Assembly (NCBI RefSeq): GCF_007971225.1
Contig: NZ_CP042435.1
Coordinates: forward strand, 2,979,501-3,043,500
Direction: 5' to 3'
DNA length: 64,000 nt
DNA from: Panacibacter ginsenosidivorans
GTDB lineage: Bacteria; Bacteroidota; Bacteroidia; Chitinophagales; Chitinophagaceae
This document shows, piece after piece, positions 1 to 8,542 of this stretch; position 1 is the first letter of the stretch, and every line of letters starts with the position of its first letter. Under the pieces are notes generated by a model. It was not told the DNA's origin. It worked only from the letters and a program-made list of their open reading frames with translations, and did no database searches. Made by a program: the position numbers and the translations under genes.

Positions 1-50
1 TGCGACGCAACAGCAGATGCACAAAGCTTTACAGCTGAGTACATAAAAAA
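1..50. repeat. Dispersed inverted-repeat element, right half (type A arm), cut by window edge
   Basis: The window opens inside an A-type right arm (TGCGACGCAA at 1-10). It is followed by the usual right tail ending in GAGTACATAAAAAA. The left half lies outside the window. Confidence 0.7.
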
Positions 51-60
51 GAAATGAATA

Positions 61-1221
61 CTAATAAATAATCTGGTTTCCATTAACAGAAAGTATTAAT
101 TCTTTTCTTTCAGCAGCTTCTGTGTGGCCAACAATCTTTGCATCAATTCCTAATTGTTTAGCTGCATCAATCATTTTTATGGCAGCATTTTCATTGGTAA
201 AAATTTCGAGGCGGTGGCCCATGTTAAATACCTGGTACATTTCGCGTTCGTCTGCACCGGAATTTTCCTGGATCAATTTAAAAATATATGGCGCTTCGAA
301 AAGATAGTTCTTTACAACACGTAAAGGCTGAGGCAGGTATTTCATACACTTGGTTTGGCCGCCGCCACTGCAATGTATCACACCATCAATGTTTTCGAAA
401 TATTCTTCCAACAGTACTTTCATGAGCGGAGCATAAGTGCGGGTAGGAGAAAGCAGAAGCTTACCGATATTGACTCCCGTTTCAGTAATGTCGCTCATTT
501 TATTTTTACCAATATATACTACTTCATCACTCAGCGTTGGTTCAAATGTTTCAGGATATTTTGTCGCATAGTATTTCTGCAGCACATCATGTCTTGCACT
601 CGTTAATCCATTGCTACCAAGCCCGCTGTTGTATACTGTTTCATATGCCGACTGGCCATAACTTGCAAAACCAACAATTACATTGCCTGGCTTAATATTA
701 TCGTTTGTGATAAGTTTATTTTTTGGCCAGCGTGCCGTCATAGTTCCATTAACTGCAATGGTACGTACAACATCGCCAACATCTGCAGTTTCACCACCGA
801 GATAATGAACGTTTACACCGAATTTTTTTAGTTCATTAAAAAACTCCTGTGTGCCATTAATTACTTGCTCAAGCACTTCGCCAGGTATGATGGTTTTATT
901 ACGATCAATGGTGGAAGAAAATAATAAATTATCATAGACACCTACACACAGAAGATCGTCAAGATTCATAGCTACAGCGTCCTGTGCTATTCCTTTCCAT
1001 ACACTTATGTCGCCGGTTTCTTTCCAGTATAGATAGGCCAGGATACTTTTTGTGCCGGCACCATCAGCATGCATGATATTTACAAAATCATTATCCCCGC
1101 CTATGAAATCGGGATACATTTTGCAGAAAGCGTTTTTGTATAAACCCTGATCGAGTTTCTGAATGGCGGCGTGTACTTCTTCTTTCTGGGCGGAAACTCC
1201 GCGTTTGGTATATAGCGACAT
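61..1221 (-). CDS. purM: Phosphoribosylformylglycinamidine cyclo-ligase (AIR synthase)
   Basis: PurM performs the ATP-dependent ring closure of FGAM to aminoimidazole ribonucleotide in cytoplasmic purine synthesis. The 386-residue protein has the N-terminal HADGAGTKS motif (about residues 51-59), the NLDDLLCVG stretch and a GGETADVGD segment, all typical of the PurM/AIR-synthase fold. It is the longer form seen in Bacteroidota (about 390 residues against about 345 in E. coli). The first ATG gives MSLYTKRGV at 1221; a frame-open TTG four codons upstream is less likely. A TAnnTTTG promoter element lies about 36 bases upstream. It is divergent from ribF. The assignment is firm; only the exact start is uncertain. 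Confidence 0.93.
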   Translation of the reverse strand: MSLYTKRGVSAQKEEVHAAIQKLDQGLYKNAFCKMYPDFIGGDNDFVNIMHADGAGTKSILAYLYWKETGDISVWKGIAQDAVAMNLDDLLCVGVYDNLLFSSTIDRNKTIIPGEVLEQVINGTQEFFNELKKFGVNVHYLGGETADVGDVVRTIAVNGTMTARWPKNKLITNDNIKPGNVIVGFASYGQSAYETVYNSGLGSNGLTSARHDVLQKYYATKYPETFEPTLSDEVVYIGKNKMSDITETGVNIGKLLLSPTRTYAPLMKVLLEEYFENIDGVIHCSGGGQTKCMKYLPQPLRVVKNYLFEAPYIFKLIQENSGADEREMYQVFNMGHRLEIFTNENAAIKMIDAAKQLGIDAKIVGHTEAAERKELILSVNGNQIIY

Positions 1222-1256
1222 TTGAGATTGCAAATTTGAGATTGCAGATTGCGCTG

Positions 1257-1264
1257 CAAAAGTA
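1257..1264 (-). promoter_or_regulatory. Predicted -7 element of the purM promoter
   Basis: The minus strand reads TACTTTTG, a match to the Bacteroidota -7 consensus TAnnTTTG. No clear -33 TTTG was found. The spacing to the ATG at 1221 fits a short leader. Confidence 0.45.
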
Positions 1265-1323
1265 AGTCTTGCTGCCTTAAAGAACGACTGCTAATTTTCT
1301 GATCCCTTTAATGCCATGGGACT

Positions 1324-1331
1324 TATATTTG
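1324..1331 (+). promoter_or_regulatory. Predicted -7 element of the ribF promoter
   Basis: TATATTTG matches TAnnTTTG and ends nine bases before the ATG at 1341. The ATG at 1311 would lie upstream of this promoter, so 1341 is preferred as the ribF start. Confidence 0.5.
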
Positions 1332-1340
1332 CGCCACTCT

Positions 1341-2258
1341 ATGCAGGTTCATTCTAATATAAACATGTTGCCTGTTTTCAGGAATGCTGTTGTTACCATC
1401 GGCACTTTTGATGGTGTACATACCGGTCACCAGCAGATCATTGCACAATTGAAACAGGAAGCCGCAGAGATCGGCGGCGAAACGGTTATCATTACATTCC
1501 ATCCGCATCCCCGGAAAGTAGTAATGCATAAAGAAGTTTTTATCCTTAATACATTAGCCGAAAAAATAGAATTGCTACAGGAAAAAGCAATAGATCATTT
1601 GGTTGTGGTACCATTTAATGAGCATTTTGCGCAACAAACAGCAAAAGAATATGTAGAGCATTTTTTATTTGAAAGATTTCATCCCCATACAGTGATAATC
1701 GGGTATGATCATCGTTTTGGGCAGGGCCGCAAAGGTGATTATCATTTGTTGGAAGAGTTTGGCGGGAAGCTCGGTTTTATAGTAAAAGAAATTCCGGAAC
1801 ATGTTCTGAATAACATTGCCGTTAGTTCTACCAAAATAAGAGAAGCGCTTTTGAATAGTGATGTGACTACCGCTAATAATTATCTTGGTTATGATTATTT
1901 CTTTGAGGGCACTGTTATCGAAGGCAATAAATTAGGTAGAACACTTGGCTACCCAACAGCCAATTTGCAAATTGAAACAACAGAAAAATTAATTCCCGGA
2001 AACGGCGTATATGCAGTAATAGCAGCCATTGAGCAGAGTTCATATAAAGCCATGATGAATATTGGTGTGCGTCCAACTGTAGATGGCACAAAGCGCATGA
2101 TTGAAGTAAATATTTTTGATTTTAACCAGGATATTTACGGCAAAATTCTGCGCGTATATATAAAACAATATTTGCGTGGCGAAGTTAAGTTTAATGGTCT
2201 TGATGCTTTGAAAGAACAGCTGGCTCTTGATAAAATTTCTGCGCTAAAAGTATTGTAG
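1341..2258 (+). CDS. ribF: Bifunctional riboflavin kinase / FAD synthetase
   Basis: RibF phosphorylates riboflavin to FMN and adenylates FMN to FAD. From the ATG at 1341 it has 305 residues, the normal family length. The N-terminal FAD-synthetase domain (about residues 10-180) carries the nucleotidyltransferase motif GTFDGVHTGH and the ISSTxIR-like stretch VSSTKIREALL. The C-terminal riboflavin kinase domain carries GRTLGYPTANL and the NIGVRPT motif. The more upstream ATG at 1311 was rejected because it precedes the predicted promoter and adds ten atypical residues. It is transcribed away from purM and followed by a dispersed repeat. Confidence 0.95.
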   Translation: MQVHSNINMLPVFRNAVVTIGTFDGVHTGHQQIIAQLKQEAAEIGGETVIITFHPHPRKVVMHKEVFILNTLAEKIELLQEKAIDHLVVVPFNEHFAQQTAKEYVEHFLFERFHPHTVIIGYDHRFGQGRKGDYHLLEEFGGKLGFIVKEIPEHVLNNIAVSSTKIREALLNSDVTTANNYLGYDYFFEGTVIEGNKLGRTLGYPTANLQIETTEKLIPGNGVYAVIAAIEQSSYKAMMNIGVRPTVDGTKRMIEVNIFDFNQDIYGKILRVYIKQYLRGEVKFNGLDALKEQLALDKISALKVL

Positions 2259-2283
2259 TTTTATAGCGAGCTGTTGGGTTTTT

Positions 2284-2418
2284 ATGGCATCGCCGGTTGT
2301 GTCACTCACTTCGAGGTTCGGAACTTTTATCAACAAATAACTATTATGGGAATTTTGCTCTACTAAAAGTTACTCTATGTACACTAGTACAAGTGAGTGA
2401 CACAAGGGACGATGCCAT
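2284..2418. repeat. Dispersed inverted-repeat element, B/B' copy
   Basis: The left arm at 2297-2311 is TTGTGTCACTCACTT, lacking the final GTAC. The right arm at 2387-2405 is GTACAAGTGAGTGACACAA. The outer ends ATGGCATCG (2284-2292) and CGATGCCAT (2410-2418) are exact inverse complements. Confidence 0.85.
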
Positions 2419-2526
2419 ATTTGCTACAAGTCGCAACCAAAATAATTTCTTTGTACTCTTCGTTTTATTAACACTTCCTGCCGCAATTGGATAACTGCAA
2501 AAATGATAAATCATTAAATTTACAGG

Positions 2527-3657
2527 ATGGCAGGTCGTATCATAAGAAAATTTACAAAATGGGTTTTTCTTGTACTTAATATTATTTGCTGCATCCTGTT
2601 TTTGCTTTCTTTACTTGCTTTTTTTATAAGTCCTGCACAATGGGCGCCTATAGGTTTTCTTTCGCTTGCTGTTCCTTACGTAGCAGTAATACTATTATTG
2701 TATATTATTTTCTGGCTGATAGCAAAACCCTGGCTGGCATTACTTCCTTTTATAACGTTACTGATCGGTTGGAACCAATTGGTAGTAATTGTTGCATGGC
2801 ATCCATCGAAAAGTTTTAATGAAAAAAGAACCGATACAAGTAACAATTTACGTGTAATAAGCTGGAATGTTCGTGGTATGTATGGTATAAGCAACAGTGC
2901 ATACACGCAGCAACGTAATCGTACGGAGATAGCCAATTTAGTAAATAAGCTTGACGCTGATGTTGTATGTCTGCAGGAGTTCGCTAACATTATTAATATT
3001 AAAAACCCGGATGATGAGAATATTGGCCTGTTAAAAAAGAAATATCCTTATTATTATTTTTCAGAAGATTTTAAAACCAACTCTGCAAAATATTTTTCCG
3101 GAACTATTATATTTTCAACACACCAGCTTATATCTCCTGTAAAAATAAAATATCCGGGCCGCCGTGCGGAAAGTCTCATCTATGCAGACATAGTAAAAGG
3201 AGGCGACACCATAAGAATATTTACCAGCCACTTACAATCTTTTGAATTTACCCAGGAAGATTATGCTAACATAGAAAAAATAAAAGAAACAGATGCAGAA
3301 GTGCTTGATGCTTCAGAAAGCATTTATTCTAAAATGAAAACAGCTTTTGCAAGAAGAAGTAAACAGGCAGAAATAGTAAAAGCTGAGCTGGATAAAACCC
3401 CATATGCTTCTGTTATGTGCGGAGATTTTAATGACGTACCGAATTCCTATACTTATTTTCATATAAGGGATAAAAGGCAGGATGCCTTTCTTTCTTCGGC
3501 CTTCGGTATTGGCAAAAGCTATAGTGCACTTGCGCCTACGCTTCGTATTGATTACATCATGCCAGATGACCATTTTACAATAGACCAGTTTGAAATGGTA
3601 GACGAAGGCCTTAGCGACCATCATCTTTTGGTTGCCGATATTAGTATGAAAAAATAA
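2527..3657 (+). CDS. Membrane-anchored endonuclease/exonuclease/phosphatase family protein
   Basis: The 376-residue protein starts with three hydrophobic segments (about residues 12-95). A DNase I-like EEP domain follows, with the core motifs SWNVRGM (about 112), CLQEF (about 148), SHLQ, CGDFNDVP (about 298), LRIDYIM and SDHHLL (about 363). These carry the Glu, Asp, Asn and His residues expected of a metal-dependent phosphodiesterase or nuclease. The catalytic domain is probably on the periplasmic side of the inner membrane. Substrate (nucleic acid, phospholipid or inositol phosphate) cannot be told from sequence. It stands alone between a dispersed repeat and cysS. Confidence 0.85.
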   Translation: MAGRIIRKFTKWVFLVLNIICCILFLLSLLAFFISPAQWAPIGFLSLAVPYVAVILLLYIIFWLIAKPWLALLPFITLLIGWNQLVVIVAWHPSKSFNEKRTDTSNNLRVISWNVRGMYGISNSAYTQQRNRTEIANLVNKLDADVVCLQEFANIINIKNPDDENIGLLKKKYPYYYFSEDFKTNSAKYFSGTIIFSTHQLISPVKIKYPGRRAESLIYADIVKGGDTIRIFTSHLQSFEFTQEDYANIEKIKETDAEVLDASESIYSKMKTAFARRSKQAEIVKAELDKTPYASVMCGDFNDVPNSYTYFHIRDKRQDAFLSSAFGIGKSYSALAPTLRIDYIMPDDHFTIDQFEMVDEGLSDHHLLVADISMKK

Positions 3658-3783
3658 AATATCTTCGCTGTACTATGATCCACTCCTCAATATATTGTTG
3701 TTGTTGCTGTTGCTAAAACATCAGCATTTTTTGCTCGCTCTAATCTTAAACAACTCAACAATAAAATATCAATAATCAAACGC

Positions 3784-5289
3784 ATGTCACTCAAAGTATA
3801 TAATTCATTAACAAGACAAAAAGAAGTATTCGAACCTATTACAGCAGGCCACGTCGGTATGTATGTGTGCGGCCCAACAGTTAGTGGCGAAAGCCATCTT
3901 GGTCATGCACGTCCCTATATAACCTTCGATATTATTTATCGCTATCTCATGTATCTCGGTTATAAGGTTCGTTATGTGCGTAACATTACAGATGCAGGGC
4001 ATTTTGAAGAGGAAGGCCGTGAAGCAGAAGATAAGATCAGTAAAAAAGCAGTACTTGAAAAACTGGAACCGATGGAACTGGTGCAGAAATACACCAACCT
4101 CTTTCATAAAGCCATGAGGGCTTTTAATAATATTGATCCAAGCATTGAGCCTACTGCCACTGGCCATATAGTAGAACAGATTGGAATGATAGAAAAGATC
4201 ATTGCGGACGGTTATGCCTATGTTGCCAATGGCTCTGTTTACTTTGATGTGGAAAAATACAATGAAGACTTTTCAAAAAAAGGAATGCCTTATGGAATAC
4301 TCAGCGGACGTATTTTAGAAGATATGCTTGAAACAACAAGAGAACTGGATAACCAGGAAGAAAAACGTAACAAGGCAGATTTTGCTTTGTGGAAAAACGC
4401 ACCTCCCGAACATATCATGCGTTGGAAAAGCCCGTGGGGGGAGGGTTTCCCGGGATGGCATATTGAATGCTCTGCTATGAGTGTAAAATATTTGGGTGAG
4501 CAATTTGATATTCATGGTGGCGGTATGGATCTTCAGTTTCCTCATCATGAGTGTGAGATTGCGCAAAGCTCTGTTTGCAATCATGTTATGCCTGCACGCT
4601 ACTGGCTGCACAATAACATGATCACCATTAACGGAAGAAAGATGGGTAAGAGCTATAACAATGTTATAAAGTTTACAGAGCTCTTTTCCGGTAATCATCC
4701 TGCATTGGAGCAGGCTTATCATCCCATGACTATTCGATTCTTTATTCTTCAAACACATTACCGATCTACGCTCGACTTTAGTAATGACGCTTTAAAAGCA
4801 GCAGAAAAGGGTTTGAAACGTTTATGGGAAGCTTATGATAATCTTAAAAATCTTTCAACTGATAATACTGCTGACTCTGCAGATAAAGAACTGGAAACAA
4901 AAGTGCAGAAACTTACAAGCGAATTTGATGAATTTATGGATGATGATTTCAACACGGCAAAAGTGCTCGCTAACATATTTGAACTCGTGCCTGTTATCAA
5001 TGGCATAAAGGACAAACATATTTCAGCAGTAGCGTTGAGTGGTAACATCATTACACAATTACAAAAGAAGCTGAAAGTTTATTTAGAAGATATTTTTGGA
5101 TTAAGGAATGAAGCTGCAACCGATGATAGTAAGCTCGATGGCGTTTTGCAGGTATTGATTACCATGCGAAAAGAAGCAAAGAACCGTAAAGATTATGTAA
5201 CCAGTGATAAAATTCGAAAAGAGTTAGAATCGTTGGGCGTAATGTTGAAAGATGAAAAGGATGGCAACATCAGTTATACTTTAGCATAA
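3784..5289 (+). CDS. cysS: Cysteinyl-tRNA synthetase
   Basis: This class I synthetase charges tRNA-Cys with cysteine. The 501-residue protein has the HIGH-type motif HLGH within SHLGHARPYI (about residues 38-41) and the KMSKS-type motif KMGKS in NGRKMGKSYNN (about 285). It also has the zinc-site pieces CGPTV, WHIECSAM and HHECEIAQ. It is about 40 residues longer than the E. coli enzyme (461), mostly in the helical C-terminal region. The gene is monocistronic as far as can be seen, with a dispersed repeat directly downstream. Confidence 0.96.
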   Translation: MSLKVYNSLTRQKEVFEPITAGHVGMYVCGPTVSGESHLGHARPYITFDIIYRYLMYLGYKVRYVRNITDAGHFEEEGREAEDKISKKAVLEKLEPMELVQKYTNLFHKAMRAFNNIDPSIEPTATGHIVEQIGMIEKIIADGYAYVANGSVYFDVEKYNEDFSKKGMPYGILSGRILEDMLETTRELDNQEEKRNKADFALWKNAPPEHIMRWKSPWGEGFPGWHIECSAMSVKYLGEQFDIHGGGMDLQFPHHECEIAQSSVCNHVMPARYWLHNNMITINGRKMGKSYNNVIKFTELFSGNHPALEQAYHPMTIRFFILQTHYRSTLDFSNDALKAAEKGLKRLWEAYDNLKNLSTDNTADSADKELETKVQKLTSEFDEFMDDDFNTAKVLANIFELVPVINGIKDKHISAVALSGNIITQLQKKLKVYLEDIFGLRNEAATDDSKLDGVLQVLITMRKEAKNRKDYVTSDKIRKELESLGVMLKDEKDGNISYTLA

Positions 5290-5290
5290 T

Positions 5291-5412
5291 TTTTTAACCC
5301 ATGCAACAGAATATAAATTAAGCTTCCGTTGCGTCGCACTCTTGTACGTTTTATCCATTGCTCAATAATGTTCCGACCGTACAAGTGAGTGACACAACGG
5401 AAGGTGCTATAA
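5291..5412. repeat. Dispersed inverted-repeat element, A/B' copy
   Basis: The left arm at 5329-5347 is TTGCGTCGCACTCTTGTAC and the right arm at 5379-5397 is GTACAAGTGAGTGACACAA. The outer segments CTTCCGTTG (5323-5331) and CAACGGAAG (5395-5403) complement each other exactly although the cores are of different types. Confidence 0.88.
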
Positions 5413-5474
5413 AATTTGCAGTTTGTCCACAACACTCTTTTTTTGAATTTGTATTTTGAATAAAATTTTTATTT

Positions 5475-6200
5475 ATGCTTGAGCCATGGCGCACGGGAAT
5501 AGTGATTAAACTTGAAGATGTAACCCCTTCTACAAGACGTTTCTGGATACAAATTCCCGAGCTTGAAAAATTTGATTTTAAACCCGGCCAGTTCGTAACA
5601 CTTGATCTACCCATACACGAGAAAAAAAATAAAAGATGGCGCAGCTATTCTATCGCCTCGGCGCCAGATGGCACCAATGTGTTTGAATTGATCATTGTTT
5701 TGCTGGAAGAGGGTACAGGTACCACTTATCTTTTCAAAGAAATAAAAGAAGGTTCGGAAATTTTATTACGAGGACCACAGGGTGTATTTACTTTACCAGA
5801 AACAATCAATGAGGATCTTTTTCTAATCTGCACAGGCACTGGTATTGCACCTTTTAGGTCTATGGCACATTATATTCACAAACATAATATTCCGCACAAA
5901 AATCTTTATCTCATTTTCGGTTGCAGAAAAGAATGCGATGCCTTATACAGAGATGAATTAGAAGAGTTAGAAAAACAGATGCCCTCTTTTCATTATTTAC
6001 CGACTTTCTCCCGTGAAGAACCCGAAGCAAATAAAAGAACGGGTTATGTGCACAATGTTTATGAGGAAATATTGAGCACAGGAAATATTGAAGCTAAGTT
6101 CTTTTTGTGTGGTTGGAAAAACATGATTGATGAAGCAAAACAAAGAATAACCGGGCTTGGGTATGACCGAAAAGATATTCACCTGGAGTTATACGGTTAA
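5475..6200 (+). CDS. Ferredoxin-NADP+ reductase-like FAD/NAD(P)-binding oxidoreductase
   Basis: The 241-residue protein has the two-domain ferredoxin reductase layout. An FAD-binding barrel carries RSYSIAS (about residues 55-61, flavin-binding RxYS). A nucleotide-binding domain carries CTGTGIAPFRS (about 118-128), a FGCR segment and a C-terminal FLCGWKNMIDEA segment. There is no [2Fe-2S] domain, so it should exchange electrons with a separate partner such as a ferredoxin or flavodoxin. The partner is not encoded nearby. It ends converging on a small membrane protein gene seven bases away. The family is clear, the physiological role is not. Confidence 0.85.
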   Translation: MLEPWRTGIVIKLEDVTPSTRRFWIQIPELEKFDFKPGQFVTLDLPIHEKKNKRWRSYSIASAPDGTNVFELIIVLLEEGTGTTYLFKEIKEGSEILLRGPQGVFTLPETINEDLFLICTGTGIAPFRSMAHYIHKHNIPHKNLYLIFGCRKECDALYRDELEELEKQMPSFHYLPTFSREEPEANKRTGYVHNVYEEILSTGNIEAKFFLCGWKNMIDEAKQRITGLGYDRKDIHLELYG

Positions 6201-6206
6201 CTAATA

Positions 6207-6479
6207 TCAGGAGACTTTTAATTCCACTTTCGGGACCGTTGACGCGTTACTGAATTTTGCTTTTTCTTCCCTAAGCTCTGCCAGCTGTTTTTCGAGATCA
6301 AGGATACGAGAATGATTTGCGAGCATTTCATCTTCAAGACTAATAACTCTTTTCTTGTTTCTGGCAATAGCAGCCGATTTAATTAAAAATCCCACAGCAA
6401 AACCGCCTATACCTGCAACCGCCGTCATAAAGAATATGTTGGACGTAGACGGGGTTAAAATGTTGAGCATTTCTGTCAT
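6207..6479 (-). CDS. Small membrane-anchored coiled-coil protein of unknown function
   Basis: The predicted protein has 90 residues: a short N-terminus, one hydrophobic segment (about residues 15-35), then a basic stretch and a Leu/Glu-rich coiled coil (about 44-76). Nothing identifies a family. Good codon use and a plausible topology argue for a real gene. It converges with the flavoprotein gene. Confidence 0.5.
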   Translation of the reverse strand: MTEMLNILTPSTSNIFFMTAVAGIGGFAVGFLIKSAAIARNKKRVISLEDEMLANHSRILDLEKQLAELREEKAKFSNASTVPKVELKVS

Positions 6480-6623
6480 ATTATTACTTTTTCATTTAGG
6501 GGAGGTAATATTTAAAAACGGGATTTATCCTAAAAAGGTTTACTTAAAGATTTTTAAGTGCTGAATTATAAAAAGGTATGTTCCGTTTTTGAGCAACCGT
6601 ACTACGTAAAAATACCATTTATA

Positions 6624-8096
6624 TTATAAAAATTTACTTATTTCCTGTTTTACTTCGCTAAGTTTAATACGTCTTTGCTCCATGCTGTCTCTTTCCCGAA
6701 TCGTAACAGTTCCATCTTCTTTGGTCTGGTGATCAATTGTTACACAAAAAGGCGTACCAATGGCATCCTGTCTGCGATATCGTTTCCCGATGGCATCTTT
6801 CTCTTCATAAAAACAGCGAAAATGTGGTTTGCACTCATCCATTAACTGTCTGGCTAATTCTGGCAGACCATCTCTTTTAACCAAAGGTAGAATAGCAAGT
6901 TTATTAGGTGCTAGCTTAACCGGAATTCGCATCACCACCCTTCTATCCTGAGATCCATCCTCTTTGGTAATCGTTTCTTCATCGTATGCCTGGCTCATGA
7001 TCAAAAGGAACATTCTATCTAAACCGATGGATGTTTCTATAACATATGGAATGTAGTTGCCATATGGTTTTCCGGTCTTTTCATCTATGTCATTGTCGAA
7101 ATAATTCTGCTTCTTTTTGCTGTAAAGCTGGTGCTGGCTCAAGTCAAAATCACTACGACTATGAATACCTTCCACCTCTTTAAATCCTATTGGGAATTCA
7201 TACTCGATATCGCAGGCCTCTTTTGCGTAGTGGGCAAGTTTTACATGGTCGTGAAAACGATATTTATCTGCAGGAGTCCCCAAACTCAGATGCCAGGCCA
7301 GCCTTTCTTGTTTCCAGTATTTGTACCATTTACTTTCTGTACCCGGGCGTACAAAAAATTGCATTTCCATTTGTTCAAACTCACGCATACGGAAAATGAA
7401 CTGGCGTGCAACTATTTCATTTCTAAACGCTTTACCGGTTTGTGCAATACCAAAAGGAATTTTCATCCTTGCGGTCTTTTGCACATTGAGGAAGTTTACA
7501 AAAATGCCTTGGGCTGTTTCAGGGCGCAGGTAAATAATACTATCCTCGGGATTATCAGATGCAATTGCACCAAACTCTGTTTTAAACATAAGGTTAAACT
7601 GGCGAATATCAGTCCAGTTGCTGGTTCCGCTTATGCTACAGGAGATCTTATTATCGTCTATTAATTGCTTTAACCCAGCAAAATTATCCTTTGAAAGTAG
7701 TACATCCATTTGGGAAAGCAGGTCTTCTGATTCCTTTTCTTTTCCCGCTTCTTTTAGCTTATCTGCATAAGCTTCAATCAAATGATCAACACGATAACGC
7801 TTCTTGCTATCCTTGTTATCGATCATCGGGTCGCTGAAATTATCCACGTGCCCGCTGGCTTTCCACGTTGTCGGATGCATAAAAATAGCTGCATCAACGC
7901 CCACAATATTTTCGTGCATTTGCGTCATGCTTTTCCACCAATAATCGCGGATGTTCTTTTTAAGCTCGCTGCCCCACGGACCATAATCATATACAGCACT
8001 TAACCCGTCATATATTTCGCTGCTGGGAAATACAAAACCGTACTCTTTTGCATGGGCAATTATCGCCTGGAACCTGTTTTCCTGTTGCATACTCAT
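6624..8096 (-). CDS. glyS: Glycyl-tRNA synthetase, class II dimeric (eukaryotic/archaeal type)
   Basis: This enzyme charges tRNA-Gly and is the single-chain homodimer type, not the bacterial alpha2-beta2 type. It has 490 residues from the ATG at 8096. Seen motifs include YGPWGSELKKNI, YLRPETAQGIF, the class II motif 2 region FRNEIVARQF, motif 3 ETSIGLDRMF and a C-terminal anticodon-binding domain with KLAPNKLAILPL. A frame extending 51 codons further upstream was rejected because a TAnnTTTG element lies at 8104-8111, directly in front of MSMQQENRF. The assignment is firm. Confidence 0.95.
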   Translation of the reverse strand: MSMQQENRFQAIIAHAKEYGFVFPSSEIYDGLSAVYDYGPWGSELKKNIRDYWWKSMTQMHENIVGVDAAIFMHPTTWKASGHVDNFSDPMIDNKDSKKRYRVDHLIEAYADKLKEAGKEKESEDLLSQMDVLLSKDNFAGLKQLIDDNKISCSISGTSNWTDIRQFNLMFKTEFGAIASDNPEDSIIYLRPETAQGIFVNFLNVQKTARMKIPFGIAQTGKAFRNEIVARQFIFRMREFEQMEMQFFVRPGTESKWYKYWKQERLAWHLSLGTPADKYRFHDHVKLAHYAKEACDIEYEFPIGFKEVEGIHSRSDFDLSQHQLYSKKKQNYFDNDIDEKTGKPYGNYIPYVIETSIGLDRMFLLIMSQAYDEETITKEDGSQDRRVVMRIPVKLAPNKLAILPLVKRDGLPELARQLMDECKPHFRCFYEEKDAIGKRYRRQDAIGTPFCVTIDHQTKEDGTVTIRERDSMEQRRIKLSEVKQEISKFL

Positions 8097-8103
8097 AGGG
8101 CGG

Positions 8104-8111
8104 CAAAGATA
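8104..8111 (-). promoter_or_regulatory. Predicted -7 element of the glyS promoter
   Basis: The minus strand reads TATCTTTG, matching TAnnTTTG, seven bases before the ATG at 8096. It decides the glyS start. No good -33 element was seen. Confidence 0.5.
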
Positions 8112-8542
8112 AAAGAGTTTACAGATTGTATTTATGAGCACCTGGATACTTTTTAATAAGCCGTACCTTTTTTCAAGCGGTCGAGAATTGTGGTACCAAT
8201 TTTTGCGTACAATTTTCAATTCCGCAGATAAAAGTTCGTTCTTCAGCAACCGGGAATAAGAGCATCATCGATAGCCGCGTTTCTCTGCTGATAATTAGAT
8301 CTTGCTTATGATTTTTAAATTAAAATGCTGGTTTACTTGCATTTACATAGTTAATTAATTTATATTCTGGCAAATAAAAGGATGTGATTATCATGTAGAG
8401 AGTGTAGGATTACAATGCCGCCATGAAAAGAGAACGTACAAGTGAGTGACACAACAAATGATGATTATAATACTATCGCCGGGAAACATAAAAAAACTCT
8501 AATTTTAATCTCATTCTTGCTCACTCTAAAAAACCTTAGCTT
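8112..8542. other. Gene-free stretch between glyS and the chromate transporter
   Basis: No convincing coding frame or RNA gene is visible. It holds the right half of one dispersed repeat (8436-8497). A weak relic of the left half may be present near 8396-8410. Confidence 0.5.
8436..8497. repeat. Dispersed inverted-repeat element, right half (type B')
   Basis: The arm GTACAAGTGAGTGACACAA lies at 8436-8454. The tail ends GCCGGGAAACATAAAAAAAC at 8478-8497. The left arm is absent or decayed. Confidence 0.75.

Noticed and set aside
2297-2494. A 65-codon frame on the + strand
   Set aside because: It is mostly translated dispersed-repeat sequence (both arms of the 2284 copy) with no independent support.
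7131-7664. A 177-codon + strand frame inside glyS
   Set aside because: It lies antisense within a well-supported conserved enzyme and shows no domain.
8097-8249. 51-codon N-terminal extension of glyS
   Set aside because: A TAnnTTTG promoter element lies just before the internal ATG, and the extension has no synthetase character.
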